64,000 nucleotides of DNA, taken from assembly GCA_028285035.1 (NCBI GenBank), contig JANQQF010000109.1:58793-122792 (forward strand). The letters are read 5' to 3'. The number at the start of each line of letters is the position of its first letter. Within the stretch, counting starts at the first letter, position 1. Shown piece by piece: positions 45,351-54,432 of this stretch. Position numbers and translations under genes: made by a program. The notes below the pieces were generated by a model, which made no database searches, was not told the origin of the DNA, and saw only the letters and a program-made list of their open reading frames with translations. Source of the stretch: Phycisphaerae bacterium. GTDB taxonomy: Bacteria > Chloroflexota > Anaerolineae > 4572-78 > J111.

Positions 45351-46475
45351 ATGGCAGGTGTAAAGTATGAAAATATGGTTAAAGCTTGGGGAGATGTTGT
45401 TGGAGTTAACAACCTAACCTTGGATGTTCCTGACAAAGAGTTTTTGGTATTGGTTGGCCCCTCTGGTTGTGGTAAGTCTACGGCATTGCGTTGCTTGGCT
45501 GGTCTGGAAGAAATTACGGGTGGTAATATTTATATTGGTGATCGCGTTGTAAATGACGTACCCCCTAAAGATCGTGACATTGCGATGGTATTCCAAAGCT
45601 ACGCTCTATATCCCCATATGACTGTTTATGATAACATGGCCTTTGGTCTTAAGCTGCGAAAATTCAAGAAAGATGAAATTGATCGCCGCGTTCAAGAAGC
45701 AGCCAAGATTTTGGGGATTACTCAACTGCTTGACCGAAAACCAAAAGCAATGTCTGGTGGTCAGCGCCAGCGGGTTGCTTTAGGGCGCGCGATTGTTCGT
45801 GACCCTGCCGTTTTCCTTTTTGATGAGCCGTTGTCAAACTTAGATGCAAAGTTACGTGTTCAGACTCGTGCAGAAATTTCTAAATTGCATCAGCGATTGG
45901 GAACGACCTTTATCTATGTAACACACGATCAGGTTGAGGCCCTGACTATGGCTGACCGCATTGCTGTTTTGCGTGATGGTGTTTTGCAGCAAGTAGACTC
46001 GCCAACCAACCTATATGATTTCCCTGGAAATATCTTTGTGGCCGGCTTTATTGGTTCCCCGTCAATGAACTTCTTCAGTGGCTCAATTACTGGTACTGTT
46101 AACGAAATGTATGTTGACTCCGGTGGTGTTCGCATTCGTGTACCACAGTCACAAGCAGAAGAACTTGGGGCTGACAGCATTGGTCGAGAAGTGACCTTTG
46201 GGATGCGCCCAGAAGATATTCATCATCCACAATACATGCCAGCTGGTGTAAATGAGCAGCTAATCGAAGCTACGGTTGATGTTATTGAAATGATGGGGAA
46301 CGAAATTTTCGTTTACTTGATGACCCAAGATGATCAAAGTTTCATCGCTCGTGTTGATCCACGTGCCCAAGTCCGCCATGGCGACAAAGTTCAAATGGCC
46401 TTCAACGCAGATAAGTTACACATCTTTGATCGATCTACAGAAAAAAGTATTGCCAAGATCGCCGCTGCCAGCTAA
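45351..46475 (+). CDS. MsmX/UgpC/MalK-type sugar ABC importer ATPase
   Basis: A 374-residue ATPase with Walker A GPSGCGKST, Q-loop VFQSYALYPHMTVYDNMAFGL (split around residue 85), signature MSGGQRQRVALGRA, Walker B VFLFDEPLSNLD and His-loop THDQ, followed by the C-terminal OB-fold regulatory domain typical of the CUT1 branch. AAAGGAG precedes the ATG. It forms an operon with the LacI regulator but has no permease or binding-protein gene nearby, as expected for a shared ATPase serving several sugar importers (MsmX-like). Confidence 0.93.
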   Translation: MAGVKYENMVKAWGDVVGVNNLTLDVPDKEFLVLVGPSGCGKSTALRCLAGLEEITGGNIYIGDRVVNDVPPKDRDIAMVFQSYALYPHMTVYDNMAFGLKLRKFKKDEIDRRVQEAAKILGITQLLDRKPKAMSGGQRQRVALGRAIVRDPAVFLFDEPLSNLDAKLRVQTRAEISKLHQRLGTTFIYVTHDQVEALTMADRIAVLRDGVLQQVDSPTNLYDFPGNIFVAGFIGSPSMNFFSGSITGTVNEMYVDSGGVRIRVPQSQAEELGADSIGREVTFGMRPEDIHHPQYMPAGVNEQLIEATVDVIEMMGNEIFVYLMTQDDQSFIARVDPRAQVRHGDKVQMAFNADKLHIFDRSTEKSIAKIAAAS

Positions 46476-46519
46476 AATACAGTCCATTATTTTCTTAGCG
46501 CTGTCTTAGAAGCCTTACC

Positions 46520-46559
46520 AAAGGGGGAAAGTTTTCAAAATGAAGCTTTCCCCCTTTTT
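46520..46559 (+). terminator. Intrinsic terminator after the sugar ABC ATPase
   Basis: AAAGGGGGAAAG (46520-46531) pairs perfectly with CTTTCCCCCTTT (46545-46556) around a 13-base loop and continues into a T-run. Confidence 0.9.
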
Positions 46560-46599
46560 ACATTTTGTCTCCCAAAAATTTTATTGTTGAGGTCTTATA

Positions 46600-48132
46600 A
46601 TGCCTGTCACCCTGATAATTATGGATGGTTGGGGCCTAAATCCCCGCAAAGAACACAATGCCATTGCCTTGGCGAACACCCCTTATTTTGATTACATTTG
46701 GAATAACTGGCCCAGCGCTACCTTAGAAGCCTCTGGCGAAGCGGTAGGATTACCGGCAGGACAGATGGGGAATTCTGAGGTGGGCCATATGAATTTAGGG
46801 GCGGGGCGTATTGTGCCTCAAGATCTGACCTACATTAATCAATTAATCAGTAGTGGTGAATTTAACCAAAATAAAGCCCTCAACAATGCCATTCAACACG
46901 CCGTTGACAACAATAGCAACTTGCATTTGATGGGCTTGCTATCTGATGGGGGAGTCCATAGTCACCAAAATCATTTGTATGCCTTACTTGAATTAGCCAA
47001 AAGCCGAAATTTTGAGCGGGTCTTTGTTCACGCCCTGATGGATGGGCGAGATACAGCGCCTCGAGGCGGAGCGGATTATATGCGCCAACTTGAGTCTCAA
47101 GTGGAACGGATTGGCTGTGGTAAAGTGGCGACTGTGGCAGGACGTTACTACTCAATGGACAGAGACAAACGCTGGGAGCGGGTAAAACTTGGTTATGATG
47201 CTTTGGTTCATGGACAGGGGAAACAGGCTCAAAACGCAGTTGAGGCCTTGGAAGCCTCTTATGCTGAAGATGTGGGGGATGAGTTTGTTGTGCCTGTAGT
47301 CATTACGAATGCTGACGGTCAACCGATTGCCACAGTAAAGGATGGCGATGCCCTAATTTTCTTCAACTTCCGTTCTGACCGGGCTCGGCAAATGACCCAA
47401 GCCTTATTCGAGGCTGAATTTGATGGCTTTGAGCAAATGCCCCTCCCCCATGTAAAGATGACTTCTTTCATGTACTATTATGATGGGCAGCCCGCTGAAG
47501 CAGCATTTGCCGTACCAGAACCGACCAATGGCTTGGCTGAAACCCTTTCCAAGCTCGGCAAAAAGCAGTTTCATTCAGCTGAAACAGAGAAATATGCCCA
47601 CGTCACCTATTTTTTCAACGGTGGTGAGGAAACCCCATTCGAGGGTGAAGATCGAGGGCTGGTCCCCTCGCCAAAAGTGCCAACCTACGATTTACAACCA
47701 GAAATGAGTGCCTATGGTATTGCCGAAAAAGTGGTTGAGGCAATTAATTCTAAGCAGTATGATTTTGTGTTGGTCAACTTTGCTAACCCAGACATGGTCG
47801 GGCATACGGGCTTTTTAGATAAGGCGATGCTGGCCTGTGAAACCGTGGATGAGTGTGTCCGACAAGTGGTCGAAGCCACGGTGGCTCACGGTGGCGTAGC
47901 TTTGGTGACTGCCGACCATGGTAACTCCGACCAGATGCTCGATTATGATACTGGCAAACCCCATACCGCTCATACCACCAATCTTGTTCCTTTGATTTAT
48001 GTGGCCCAAGAAAAACCTGACTGGCGTTTGGCCAACGGTGTGCTTGGCAATGTGGCCCCGACAGTGCTCGGTTTGTTGGGCCTGGAAAAGCCAGCGGAAA
48101 TGACCGAAGAGTCGTTGCTTCGACGGTCTTAA
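46600..48132 (+). CDS. gpmI: 2,3-bisphosphoglycerate-independent phosphoglycerate mutase
   Basis: A 510-residue Mn-dependent enzyme that interconverts 3- and 2-phosphoglycerate in glycolysis. The first metal site is in IIMDGWGLNP, the catalytic Ser is in GNSEVGHMNLGAGR (Ser59), the middle contains ALMDGRDTAPRGG and GRYYSMDRDKRWERV, and the second metal cluster includes NFANPDMVGHTG and VTADHGNSDQM. Length matches the family. It is a single-gene unit whose last 4 bases overlap the end of a converging gene. Confidence 0.97.
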   Translation: MPVTLIIMDGWGLNPRKEHNAIALANTPYFDYIWNNWPSATLEASGEAVGLPAGQMGNSEVGHMNLGAGRIVPQDLTYINQLISSGEFNQNKALNNAIQHAVDNNSNLHLMGLLSDGGVHSHQNHLYALLELAKSRNFERVFVHALMDGRDTAPRGGADYMRQLESQVERIGCGKVATVAGRYYSMDRDKRWERVKLGYDALVHGQGKQAQNAVEALEASYAEDVGDEFVVPVVITNADGQPIATVKDGDALIFFNFRSDRARQMTQALFEAEFDGFEQMPLPHVKMTSFMYYYDGQPAEAAFAVPEPTNGLAETLSKLGKKQFHSAETEKYAHVTYFFNGGEETPFEGEDRGLVPSPKVPTYDLQPEMSAYGIAEKVVEAINSKQYDFVLVNFANPDMVGHTGFLDKAMLACETVDECVRQVVEATVAHGGVALVTADHGNSDQMLDYDTGKPHTAHTTNLVPLIYVAQEKPDWRLANGVLGNVAPTVLGLLGLEKPAEMTEESLLRRS

Positions 48133-48791
48133 GCCTTATATAAAATTTCTTGTTCCCACTGATCCTCTTCCTGAGCGTGGAGCTTCCAATACTCCTCTGC
48201 AATTAAATCAGGGTCGAAGTGGGTTCCGGTCTTGACAAAGCCAGCCACAGTGACCGTCGCCACGTGAATGCCCGCTTCCTTTAACTCAGCGTGTAGGCTG
48301 TAGGTTAGATTGCGTAGCCCAGCCTTTCCGATGGCAAGGGATGAATAGGGGGGCGCTGGATTTAGAGCTAGACCGCCGCCTGTGAAGAGAATCGTCCCGG
48401 CACTATTTTCTTTCATTGTTGGAATGACTTGTTGGGCGCAGATTAACCCGCCTACGACATTGATGCGAAAATCAGCGACGACCTGCTCTGGATCAAGCAT
48501 GGAAGGAACGCCCTCGCGCAGAATGGAGGGATTATAAATGAGCACCTCTGGGTTTCCCAATTCAGCTTTGACTCGAGCAAAGGCTGTGGCTATAGATGCG
48601 GTATCAGACACATCAGCTGTAAACCCGACGGCCTTAAATCCAGCTGATTCACAGTCAGCGATGTAACCCTCAAGTGCCTCGGCTCGTCGAGCCATCAGCA
48701 CCAAGTGATACCCTTCTTTCCCAAATCGTTTAGCCACAGCTAAGCCAATGCCTGGGCCAACCCCAATAACAACACAAATTTTTTCACTCAT
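48129..48791 (-). CDS. Short-chain dehydrogenase/reductase-like protein with atypical active site
   Basis: A 220-residue Rossmann protein of the SDR superfamily. The cofactor motif is VVIGVGPGIGLAVAKRFG, MARRAEALEG follows strand 2, and FTADVSD and VLIYNPS take the places of the usual DVTD and NNAG. The catalytic region reads TGGGLALNPAPPYSSLAIGKAGLRNL: a Lys aligned with the YxxxK Lys is present but the residue four before it is Leu, and the only Tyr lies seven before it. It may therefore not be a classical dehydrogenase. It heads leftward towards gpmI and overlaps its end by 4 bases. Confidence 0.85.
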   Translation of the reverse strand: MSEKICVVIGVGPGIGLAVAKRFGKEGYHLVLMARRAEALEGYIADCESAGFKAVGFTADVSDTASIATAFARVKAELGNPEVLIYNPSILREGVPSMLDPEQVVADFRINVVGGLICAQQVIPTMKENSAGTILFTGGGLALNPAPPYSSLAIGKAGLRNLTYSLHAELKEAGIHVATVTVAGFVKTGTHFDPDLIAEEYWKLHAQEEDQWEQEILYKA

Positions 48792-48932
48792 TTATATCTC
48801 CTATCAAACTAGTATTTTGCGGGGTAAATAGAGCAACAGCTATTAGAAGGGAAATACTTAAACAGTTGGGCGTTAGGGCCTTCGTTACTGTATAGCTATC
48901 TACGCCCAACTGTACTAGTCAATCTCAAATAA

Positions 48933-49235
48933 TCAAAGACCCTCAACCAAAATGACATTCGCAGTAGCGATTTTGTGACGCATCGCTCGCCAGGAGCGGT
49001 AAGTATCTGATGCGTACCATTGCTTAAATGCCTCGAAACTCGGCCATTGATGTACAATAATTCGTTTAGGCTGCCACGTACCCTCGATAATCTCAATATC
49101 TGAATTTGCAATCAGAAACTTGCCACCAAACTGAGCTACTGTGGTCTGGTGCCCATCAACATAGGTTTGAAAAGCGATTGGATCGTGAACCTCAATTTCA
49201 ACAATCGAGTAAGCGGGTTTAGGCTGAGTAGACAT
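48933..49235 (-). CDS. DUF1330-type small protein
   Basis: A 100-residue protein with a dimeric ferredoxin-like alpha/beta fold of the DUF1330 type: AYSIVEIEVHDPIAFQTYVD, GGKFLIANSD, PKRIIVHQWPSFEAFKQWY and SDTYRSWRAMRHKIA are in family order. The function of the family is not known. It starts 5 bases after the end of the oxidoreductase gene at 49241 on the same strand, so the two are probably one operon. Confidence 0.88.
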   Translation of the reverse strand: MSTQPKPAYSIVEIEVHDPIAFQTYVDGHQTTVAQFGGKFLIANSDIEIIEGTWQPKRIIVHQWPSFEAFKQWYASDTYRSWRAMRHKIATANVILVEGL

Positions 49236-49240
49236 TTCTG

Positions 49241-49870
49241 TTATCGCTTCACAATTTTGAAGGCGATATCCCGGCCCATCCCCCGGACAATGGCTAAATT
49301 AATCCACACCATCGCAAAGGGCTCCAAGTAGCGAGCCATCGTCAACCCGCCAGCATCGGTGACTTCGAAACCAAGTGCTTGGGCTAGTTGGGTTGTTGTG
49401 GCTTTGGCTGCCTCGTCATCGCCACAAATAATCATCGCTGTTTCTTCGCCGTCGTAAATTGGGTCAGCCATATTCTCTGCCCCAGTGGAGTTAAAGGCCT
49501 TGACAACTTTCGCTCCCTTGGCCCAATGTGCGACTTGCTCACCGCCTGAAGAGGTGTGCCCCACAGTCAATTGAAAGCCTGGTCCAATGGGATTGGTACA
49601 ATCAATTAAAACCTTTCCCTTTAAATTTCCTAGAGTTCCTAAGATTTCTTGGGTGGCGGACCAGGGCGTTGCCAAAACAATCACCTCCGCTTCTTGAGCA
49701 GCCTCAGGTTGTATTGCTGCTTTCGCGTTGGCTCCAGCTTCGGCCAATAGGGCTTGAATTTTTTCAGCGGATGGATCACGAGTCCCGAAAATGACATCGT
49801 GCCCTAAAATGGCCCATCGCTTACCCAGCGTGCCCCCTACGTTTCCACTGCCAATCACTGCAATTTTCAT
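49241..49870 (-). CDS. F420/NADP-type oxidoreductase, NAD(P)-binding
   Basis: A 209-residue protein like NADPH-dependent F420 reductases and related ProC-like enzymes. It opens with KIAVIGSGNVGGTLGKRWA, then FGTRDPS, VIVLATPWSATQEIL, VLIDCTNPIGPG and VVKAFNSTGAENM, all typical. GLTMARYLEPFAMVWINLA near the C-terminus is also conserved in the family. Substrate specificity cannot be read; many such proteins in bacteria lacking F420 use NADP(H) with unknown partners. It is the first gene of a two-gene unit with the DUF1330-type protein. Confidence 0.88.
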   Translation of the reverse strand: MKIAVIGSGNVGGTLGKRWAILGHDVIFGTRDPSAEKIQALLAEAGANAKAAIQPEAAQEAEVIVLATPWSATQEILGTLGNLKGKVLIDCTNPIGPGFQLTVGHTSSGGEQVAHWAKGAKVVKAFNSTGAENMADPIYDGEETAMIICGDDEAAKATTTQLAQALGFEVTDAGGLTMARYLEPFAMVWINLAIVRGMGRDIAFKIVKR

Positions 49871-49994
49871 TATTCACCTCGAAAATGTAACTAAATTAGT
49901 TGCATTTTAATACCAAAAAAGGGTTTTGGAAAATAAGGTAGGCAAATTTTGTGCCATAGAGGCACGCCATAACAGCAATTTTTGACAGGTCAGA

Positions 49995-50098
49995 ACTTAC
50001 GCAGAATATGGATAAAATGTGGGTTGAGCTTGTCGAAACCAGATACTTTACCCCACAAACATTGATGTCGACAGGCTCAATCAACGCTTTGCCTAAGC
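49995..50098. repeat. MITE-like repeat, copy A
   Basis: About 104 bases with imperfect terminal inverted repeats (ACTTACGC at one end, GCCTAAG at the other) and an internal inverted pair, TTGAGCTTGTCGAAA and GTCGACAGGCTCAA. Copy B at 55555-55658 has the same layout and most of the same bases. No open frame of its own is convincing. It sits in the 268-base gap between the oxidoreductase and the M23 peptidase. Confidence 0.7.
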
Positions 50099-50138
50099 CC
50101 TGAGGTAAGATATTGAAGGATGAAAAATTAAAGGTTGA

Positions 50139-51203
50139 TTATCCAGGCAAGGTCCAGGATATTGCATCAAACGCAACGGTAGTAGGCTTCTGGCCACTTT
50201 CGCCGGTCATATCACTGAGGCGGATGGTGGCTTTGCCTGGGCCAAAGCGGTAGGTGCCCAGGTAGGCCCATTTGTTGTTATATTTGCTTTGGTCCAAGCC
50301 AATCAAGATTCGACCATCAAGATGCTCAATCAGATAACGTGCGCTGGTCGTGGTACCGTAATTGGTTGGGATAAAGGCCCAAACCTGCCAGTTTGCCTCT
50401 TTCGGTAGAAAAGCGCGCCATTCCCCCCAATTAGTTTGGCTATCTGGCGAACTGTAGGTCCATAACATTGTTCCGTAGTATCCGCCTGGGGCACTGTACC
50501 ACAAATCGACATTCGCTTTTTGGAATACCCCCGTCGTTTTATCAACGTGCTCGGAGTCGACAATAATGTGAATAGGGTCTTGTTTTTTCTGTGGTAGTTC
50601 AGATTTTGGTTTTTCCGCAAAAATACCTGTGCCTGGTCGGCGGGCATTGATAAATGACTGAGGTCGATGATAATTGAATAAAATCTCACCCCTATTCAAG
50701 ACCATCGGACGCCAGTTATTGATAGGAACCCGTTTTCGTCGAATCTCGAAATGTAGATGAGCAATCCACCGCCCCCGTGGGTATTTATCAGTTTTGGCAC
50801 CCTTCCCCATTGTGCCAATTTGTTGACCTCGACGCACTGTTTGCCCAACCCGTTTGACCAAAATTCGATCCAGGTGGGCATATTGGGACCACACCCGACT
50901 CCCATCAGGTAGGGCGTGTTCGATTAGAACAATGTTGCCCCAACTTGGTGGATAATCCCCAAACTCGACCACCCTCCCATGAGATATAGCATAGATAGGA
51001 TCACCTAAATCGGTGTCACCACCACCGCGCCCATTCCAATCCTCGCCGGGGTGCCAAGCTTTGAAGGATTTATAGTAGGCGGGATCGACTAACTCGGTGT
51101 CAACTTTATGTGTTTTGAATACATCTGCGTTATGACTGCGTGAACCTACTGGATAGTCGAATCCATCAGAGATAAGAATCCCATCACTTGTTTGGGTAGC
51201 CAT
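50139..51203 (-). CDS. M23 (LytM-type) peptidase with C-terminal golvesin-like domain
   Basis: A 354-residue protein. Residues about 45-165 form an M23 metallopeptidase domain: HPGEDWN (His51, Asp55), a Gly-rich loop, ISHGRVVEFGDY, WSQYAHLD and HLHFEIR (149-155) carry the zinc and catalytic residues. Residues about 205-354 form a beta-rich domain (IIVDSEHVDKTTGVFQKAN to VAFDAISWTLPG) resembling golvesin/xanthan-lyase-type binding modules. No signal peptide is visible, which is odd for a wall hydrolase; an unconventional export route or a missed start is possible. It is read alone on the minus strand. Confidence 0.88.
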   Translation of the reverse strand: MATQTSDGILISDGFDYPVGSRSHNADVFKTHKVDTELVDPAYYKSFKAWHPGEDWNGRGGGDTDLGDPIYAISHGRVVEFGDYPPSWGNIVLIEHALPDGSRVWSQYAHLDRILVKRVGQTVRRGQQIGTMGKGAKTDKYPRGRWIAHLHFEIRRKRVPINNWRPMVLNRGEILFNYHRPQSFINARRPGTGIFAEKPKSELPQKKQDPIHIIVDSEHVDKTTGVFQKANVDLWYSAPGGYYGTMLWTYSSPDSQTNWGEWRAFLPKEANWQVWAFIPTNYGTTTSARYLIEHLDGRILIGLDQSKYNNKWAYLGTYRFGPGKATIRLSDMTGESGQKPTTVAFDAISWTLPG

Positions 51204-51361
51204 TATAGTCTCCTAATTTTGGGAGTAAATAGTTATGTGAAGTTAATTATACCGATATTGCTTAAATTTGTCAGGTTTATGTAACTGGATATATTCTGTC
51301 AGCCTCTAAGAATTTCGCAAAATAGTTAGATAGAGGTAAAATGTAGTTGACCTTTCCTCTT

Positions 51362-51394
51362 CAAACCGGATTCAAACCTTAACTATGTTATATT
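51362..51394 (+). promoter_or_regulatory. Shared-type promoter of the 51643 secreted protein
   Basis: CAAAC at 51362-51366, exactly 20 bases, then GTTATATTA from 51387 (TATATT at 51389-51394). The same CAAAC-20-GKTATANTA layout precedes the secreted-protein genes at 57856 and 62603. The predicted leader is about 240 bases. Confidence 0.6.
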
Positions 51395-51602
51395 AGTAAT
51401 CAAATAGGCGTATATCTCCAAGCAAAACCAGCAGTAGCACTGTATTACCACTTCCAAGATATCTCAACTCAGGACGAAATTATTCAATAGGCTTTCAGCG
51501 TAGCAGGCTTTTTGTTGTCACGCTCAAGGTTTTATGAATGGTCACTAAAGTTTCGAGTATAAAAGAGATGTGAAGATAAATCGCATCAAGGAACGATGAG
51601 GC

Positions 51603-51630
51603 TCTCCTAAGCGTCCATGGCTTTAGGAGA
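51603..51630 (+). promoter_or_regulatory. Hairpin next to the ribosome binding site of the 51643 gene
   Basis: TCTCCTAA (51603-51610) pairs with TTAGGAGA (51623-51630). The right arm ends just before the AAAAGGTG ribosome binding site of the ATG at 51643, so it may influence translation. The rest of the 51204-51602 gap shows only the promoter noted separately. Confidence 0.45.
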
Positions 51631-51642
51631 AAAGGTGAATTC

Positions 51643-54366
51643 ATGACCACAATTGGAAGGACAAGTCTGCGATATGGATTATTTATTGCGGCCTTTTGTT
51701 TATTATTTCTAAATACATTTAATCAGGTGGAAGCCAAAACTACGATCATTGTAAATGATATGAGCAATATTGTTGCCGATGATGGTCGCTGTACCCTGAT
51801 TGAGGCCATTAGGGCTGCTAATACCGATACTAGTTCAGGGGTAATGACTGGTGAGTGTTTAGCGGGAACTGGAGCTGATACTATTCAGCTCAGTGCAACA
51901 AATTATCAATTAACAACGGTCAATAATACCGTTGACGGGGCGAATGGCCTGCCCAGTATCACCTCAACAATTATTATCGAAGGTAATGGCGCAACGATTG
52001 AACGTGCAAGCAGTGCCCCCCCATTTCGACTATTTCATATTCAACAAACAGGTAATCTTACCCTAAAAGCTGTGACCTTACGTAATGGGTTCAGCTTTGT
52101 GGCGGGTTCTTTGCAAGCAGGCGGTGCGATATTTAACCGTGGGACTCTCCAACTTGAGGGGAGTGCATTTGTCGGCCATAGTGTTTTAGGTGAGGCGGGC
52201 AAGAATGGAAGCGCTGTTGGCGGCGGTGGTGGTGGTGGTGGTTCCGCTGGTTTAGGTGGGGCGATTTTCAACGACACAACCGGAACGACCACCATTCTCA
52301 ATAGTACGTTTTCTGGAAATCAAGCTTTGGGTGGGCCAGGTGGCCGAGGGTTACCTAGTGGTGGCATTTTGAGCGGCAATGGCGGCAATGGTGGCGGTCC
52401 TGGTGGATCTGGGGGCGTATTTGGGTTTCCTGGGGCTAATGGTGCATTCGGTGGTGGTGGTGGCGGTGGCTCTGCCACACGAGAGGCTGGTAGTGCCGGT
52501 GGTCAAGGCGGATATGGTAGTGGCGGCGGTGGTGGTGGTGCTACAAATAACGGTGGCCTTGGTGGACCAGGTGGGCTTGGTGGCTTTGCTGGTGGTGCTG
52601 GCGGGCAAAGTGCTACAGCAGCTGGTGCTGGCGGTGGTGGTGGTGCAGGTTTAGGCGGTGCTATTTTTAATAATGGTGGAACCGTGACAATCAAGCACGC
52701 CACGTTTGCGCAAAACCAGGCTCAGGGTGGGACTGGTGGCTTGGGTGCTTCTGGGACAGCCAATGGGCGTCAAGGCGCGGGGACCGGTGGTGCGATTTAT
52801 AACCATAATGGCACATTGACGATACAGAATTCAATTTTAGCAGAAAATGGTTCTGCAAATTGTGGGCAGGATGGTAATGGCCTTATTTCTAAAGGCCATA
52901 ATTTGGTAAGTGACACCTCCTGTCGTGAAATTTTTATGGCAACAGGCGACATCATCAATACTGGTGCCCAATTAGGGGCTTTACAAGATAACGGTGGCCC
53001 CTCCCTGTCACACGCGATAGCTCTGACCAGTCCCGCGCGCGATGGGGTGAAAGATAGCCAATTTTGTACAACTAGGTTTGATCAACGAGACCGGCCACGT
53101 CCCCAAGGCAATTTATGTGATATCGGTGCCTATGAGCTTGGGTTTGGTACAATTATTATCAACAGTGTCGTTGTTGGTGCCCCCCCCCCTGATAGTTGGG
53201 AGTTTATGTTAAATGGCGATACGTTTGTATCGTTTGAACCTGATGGGGGACAACATAGCGCCGAGATTATTGATGGAGCCTATACCCTGGAGCAGGTAAC
53301 CAAGCCAGGATATGTCACGAGTGTAACCTGTACGGGAAACTTAAATGGTACGAACCTAACAACATTTGATCTACTTTCCGGCAAAACCATTGAATGTACA
53401 TTTACTACTGTTCCTGAGCCAGCGACTCTGACAGTTGCTGTTGATACCATTGGTCAATTGCCTGAAACGGGTTGGGACGTAACCTTAAACGGCAATGATT
53501 TGACGTCAATCACACCTGTTGACGAAACAAAAAGCTTTGAGATTGAGGCAGGTATCTACATCCTCCAGCAAAATCCTAAAGATGGTTATGATACGACCGT
53601 TAATTGCTCTGATAAGTCATTTGGAGAAAATAGTGTTACATTTGAGGTTGCAAGTGGAGAGGATCTTAGCTGTACATTTACAAATCAAGCCGAACCAGCC
53701 CAGCTTAACTTAACAAAAATTGTCGAAGGAGTAGCCCCGACAACAGCCTGGGAATTTGAGATAAATAATACGCCGTTAACAACGATTGGCCCTGAAGGTG
53801 AGGTAAAAAGTCTTGAAATTGAAGCAGGTAATTACACCCTAAGCGAAATTGTGAAATTTGGGTTCATGCCTAGGGGGAGCTGTTCAAATGGGAGCGATGG
53901 AACAACAGAGGTTTCATTTACTGTTCGTCCTGGTGAAGCGATTGATTGTACGTTTACAGCTACAAATATCATTAGTGAACCTGGTGAAGATACGCTCACT
54001 ATTTTGACTCGAAGCAATCCAGCAGGAATTACAAACTTGAATTTTGCTGGAGACTTGGGGGAATTTACGCTCGATGATGGCTCGTCCCAGACATTTACTG
54101 ATTTAGCGACAGGGACCTATACAATTTTTGAACGAAGAGACTCTCTACCAAGTCAATTTTGGGCTTTGATATTTGTCGAATGTCAATATCAAGTGAATAG
54201 TGAGACAATCTCGTTTTTTGCGGAGATCGAGGAGCAAACTGATCGATTTAGTGCTACAATTCCTTTTGAAAGAGGACAGAATTTAATCTGTACCTTTCAT
54301 AATGAACAGGCTAATGTTTATGTTGAACCCGATGTGAAGCTATTCTTCCCCCTCATAGTTCAGTAA
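51643..54366 (+). CDS. Large secreted CSLREA/beta-helix protein with Gly-rich block and prealbumin-like repeats
   Basis: A 907-residue surface protein. A signal peptide (residues about 9-31) is followed by a CSLREA-type start of a parallel beta-helix (DDGRCTLIEAIRAANTD near 47-63) and beta-helix rungs. Residues about 186-380 are extremely Gly-rich (GGGGGGGS, GGPGGLGGFAGGAGG) interrupted by rungs such as GGAIFNN. From about 500 there are three or four repeats of about 85 residues (for example WEFEINNTPLTTIGPEGE and EIEAGNYTLSEI, each closing in DCTFT/ECTFT), a prealbumin/SpaA-like pattern. It ends KLFFPLIVQ, resembling the YLPLV motif of Chloroflexota exoproteins. Role: probably adhesion or sheath, by inference. 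Confidence 0.88.
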   Translation: MTTIGRTSLRYGLFIAAFCLLFLNTFNQVEAKTTIIVNDMSNIVADDGRCTLIEAIRAANTDTSSGVMTGECLAGTGADTIQLSATNYQLTTVNNTVDGANGLPSITSTIIIEGNGATIERASSAPPFRLFHIQQTGNLTLKAVTLRNGFSFVAGSLQAGGAIFNRGTLQLEGSAFVGHSVLGEAGKNGSAVGGGGGGGGSAGLGGAIFNDTTGTTTILNSTFSGNQALGGPGGRGLPSGGILSGNGGNGGGPGGSGGVFGFPGANGAFGGGGGGGSATREAGSAGGQGGYGSGGGGGGATNNGGLGGPGGLGGFAGGAGGQSATAAGAGGGGGAGLGGAIFNNGGTVTIKHATFAQNQAQGGTGGLGASGTANGRQGAGTGGAIYNHNGTLTIQNSILAENGSANCGQDGNGLISKGHNLVSDTSCREIFMATGDIINTGAQLGALQDNGGPSLSHAIALTSPARDGVKDSQFCTTRFDQRDRPRPQGNLCDIGAYELGFGTIIINSVVVGAPPPDSWEFMLNGDTFVSFEPDGGQHSAEIIDGAYTLEQVTKPGYVTSVTCTGNLNGTNLTTFDLLSGKTIECTFTTVPEPATLTVAVDTIGQLPETGWDVTLNGNDLTSITPVDETKSFEIEAGIYILQQNPKDGYDTTVNCSDKSFGENSVTFEVASGEDLSCTFTNQAEPAQLNLTKIVEGVAPTTAWEFEINNTPLTTIGPEGEVKSLEIEAGNYTLSEIVKFGFMPRGSCSNGSDGTTEVSFTVRPGEAIDCTFTATNIISEPGEDTLTILTRSNPAGITNLNFAGDLGEFTLDDGSSQTFTDLATGTYTIFERRDSLPSQFWALIFVECQYQVNSETISFFAEIEEQTDRFSATIPFERGQNLICTFHNEQANVYVEPDVKLFFPLIVQ

Positions 54367-54383
54367 AAGATATTCTTTGATAA

Positions 54384-54418
54384 GCGATGAGACCTTTGAT
54401 GGGACCTCATCGCTTTTT
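54384..54418 (+). terminator. Intrinsic terminator after the 51643 gene
   Basis: GCGATGAG (54384-54391) pairs with CTCATCGC (54406-54413), followed by TTTTT. It lies in the short gap before the converging transglutaminase-like gene. Confidence 0.82.
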
Positions 54419-54432
54419 ATTCAAACAAATTA

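Noticed and set aside
49896..50084. Minus-strand frame of 62 codons before the M23 gene
   Set aside because: Most of it lies in the MITE-like repeat; the similar frame at 55381-55644 covers the other copy, so the shared MIEPV start comes from repeat DNA.
51400..51600. Cyclic-di-GMP riboswitch in the leader of the 51643 gene
   Set aside because: Words such as GGCTTTCAGCG recall the class, but the conserved core and tetraloop stems cannot be assembled.
52041..52703. Overlapping frames rich in Pro, Ala or Val in the Gly-rich block
   Set aside because: They are shadows of GGT/GGC codon runs in the 51643 gene, with no ribosome binding sites.
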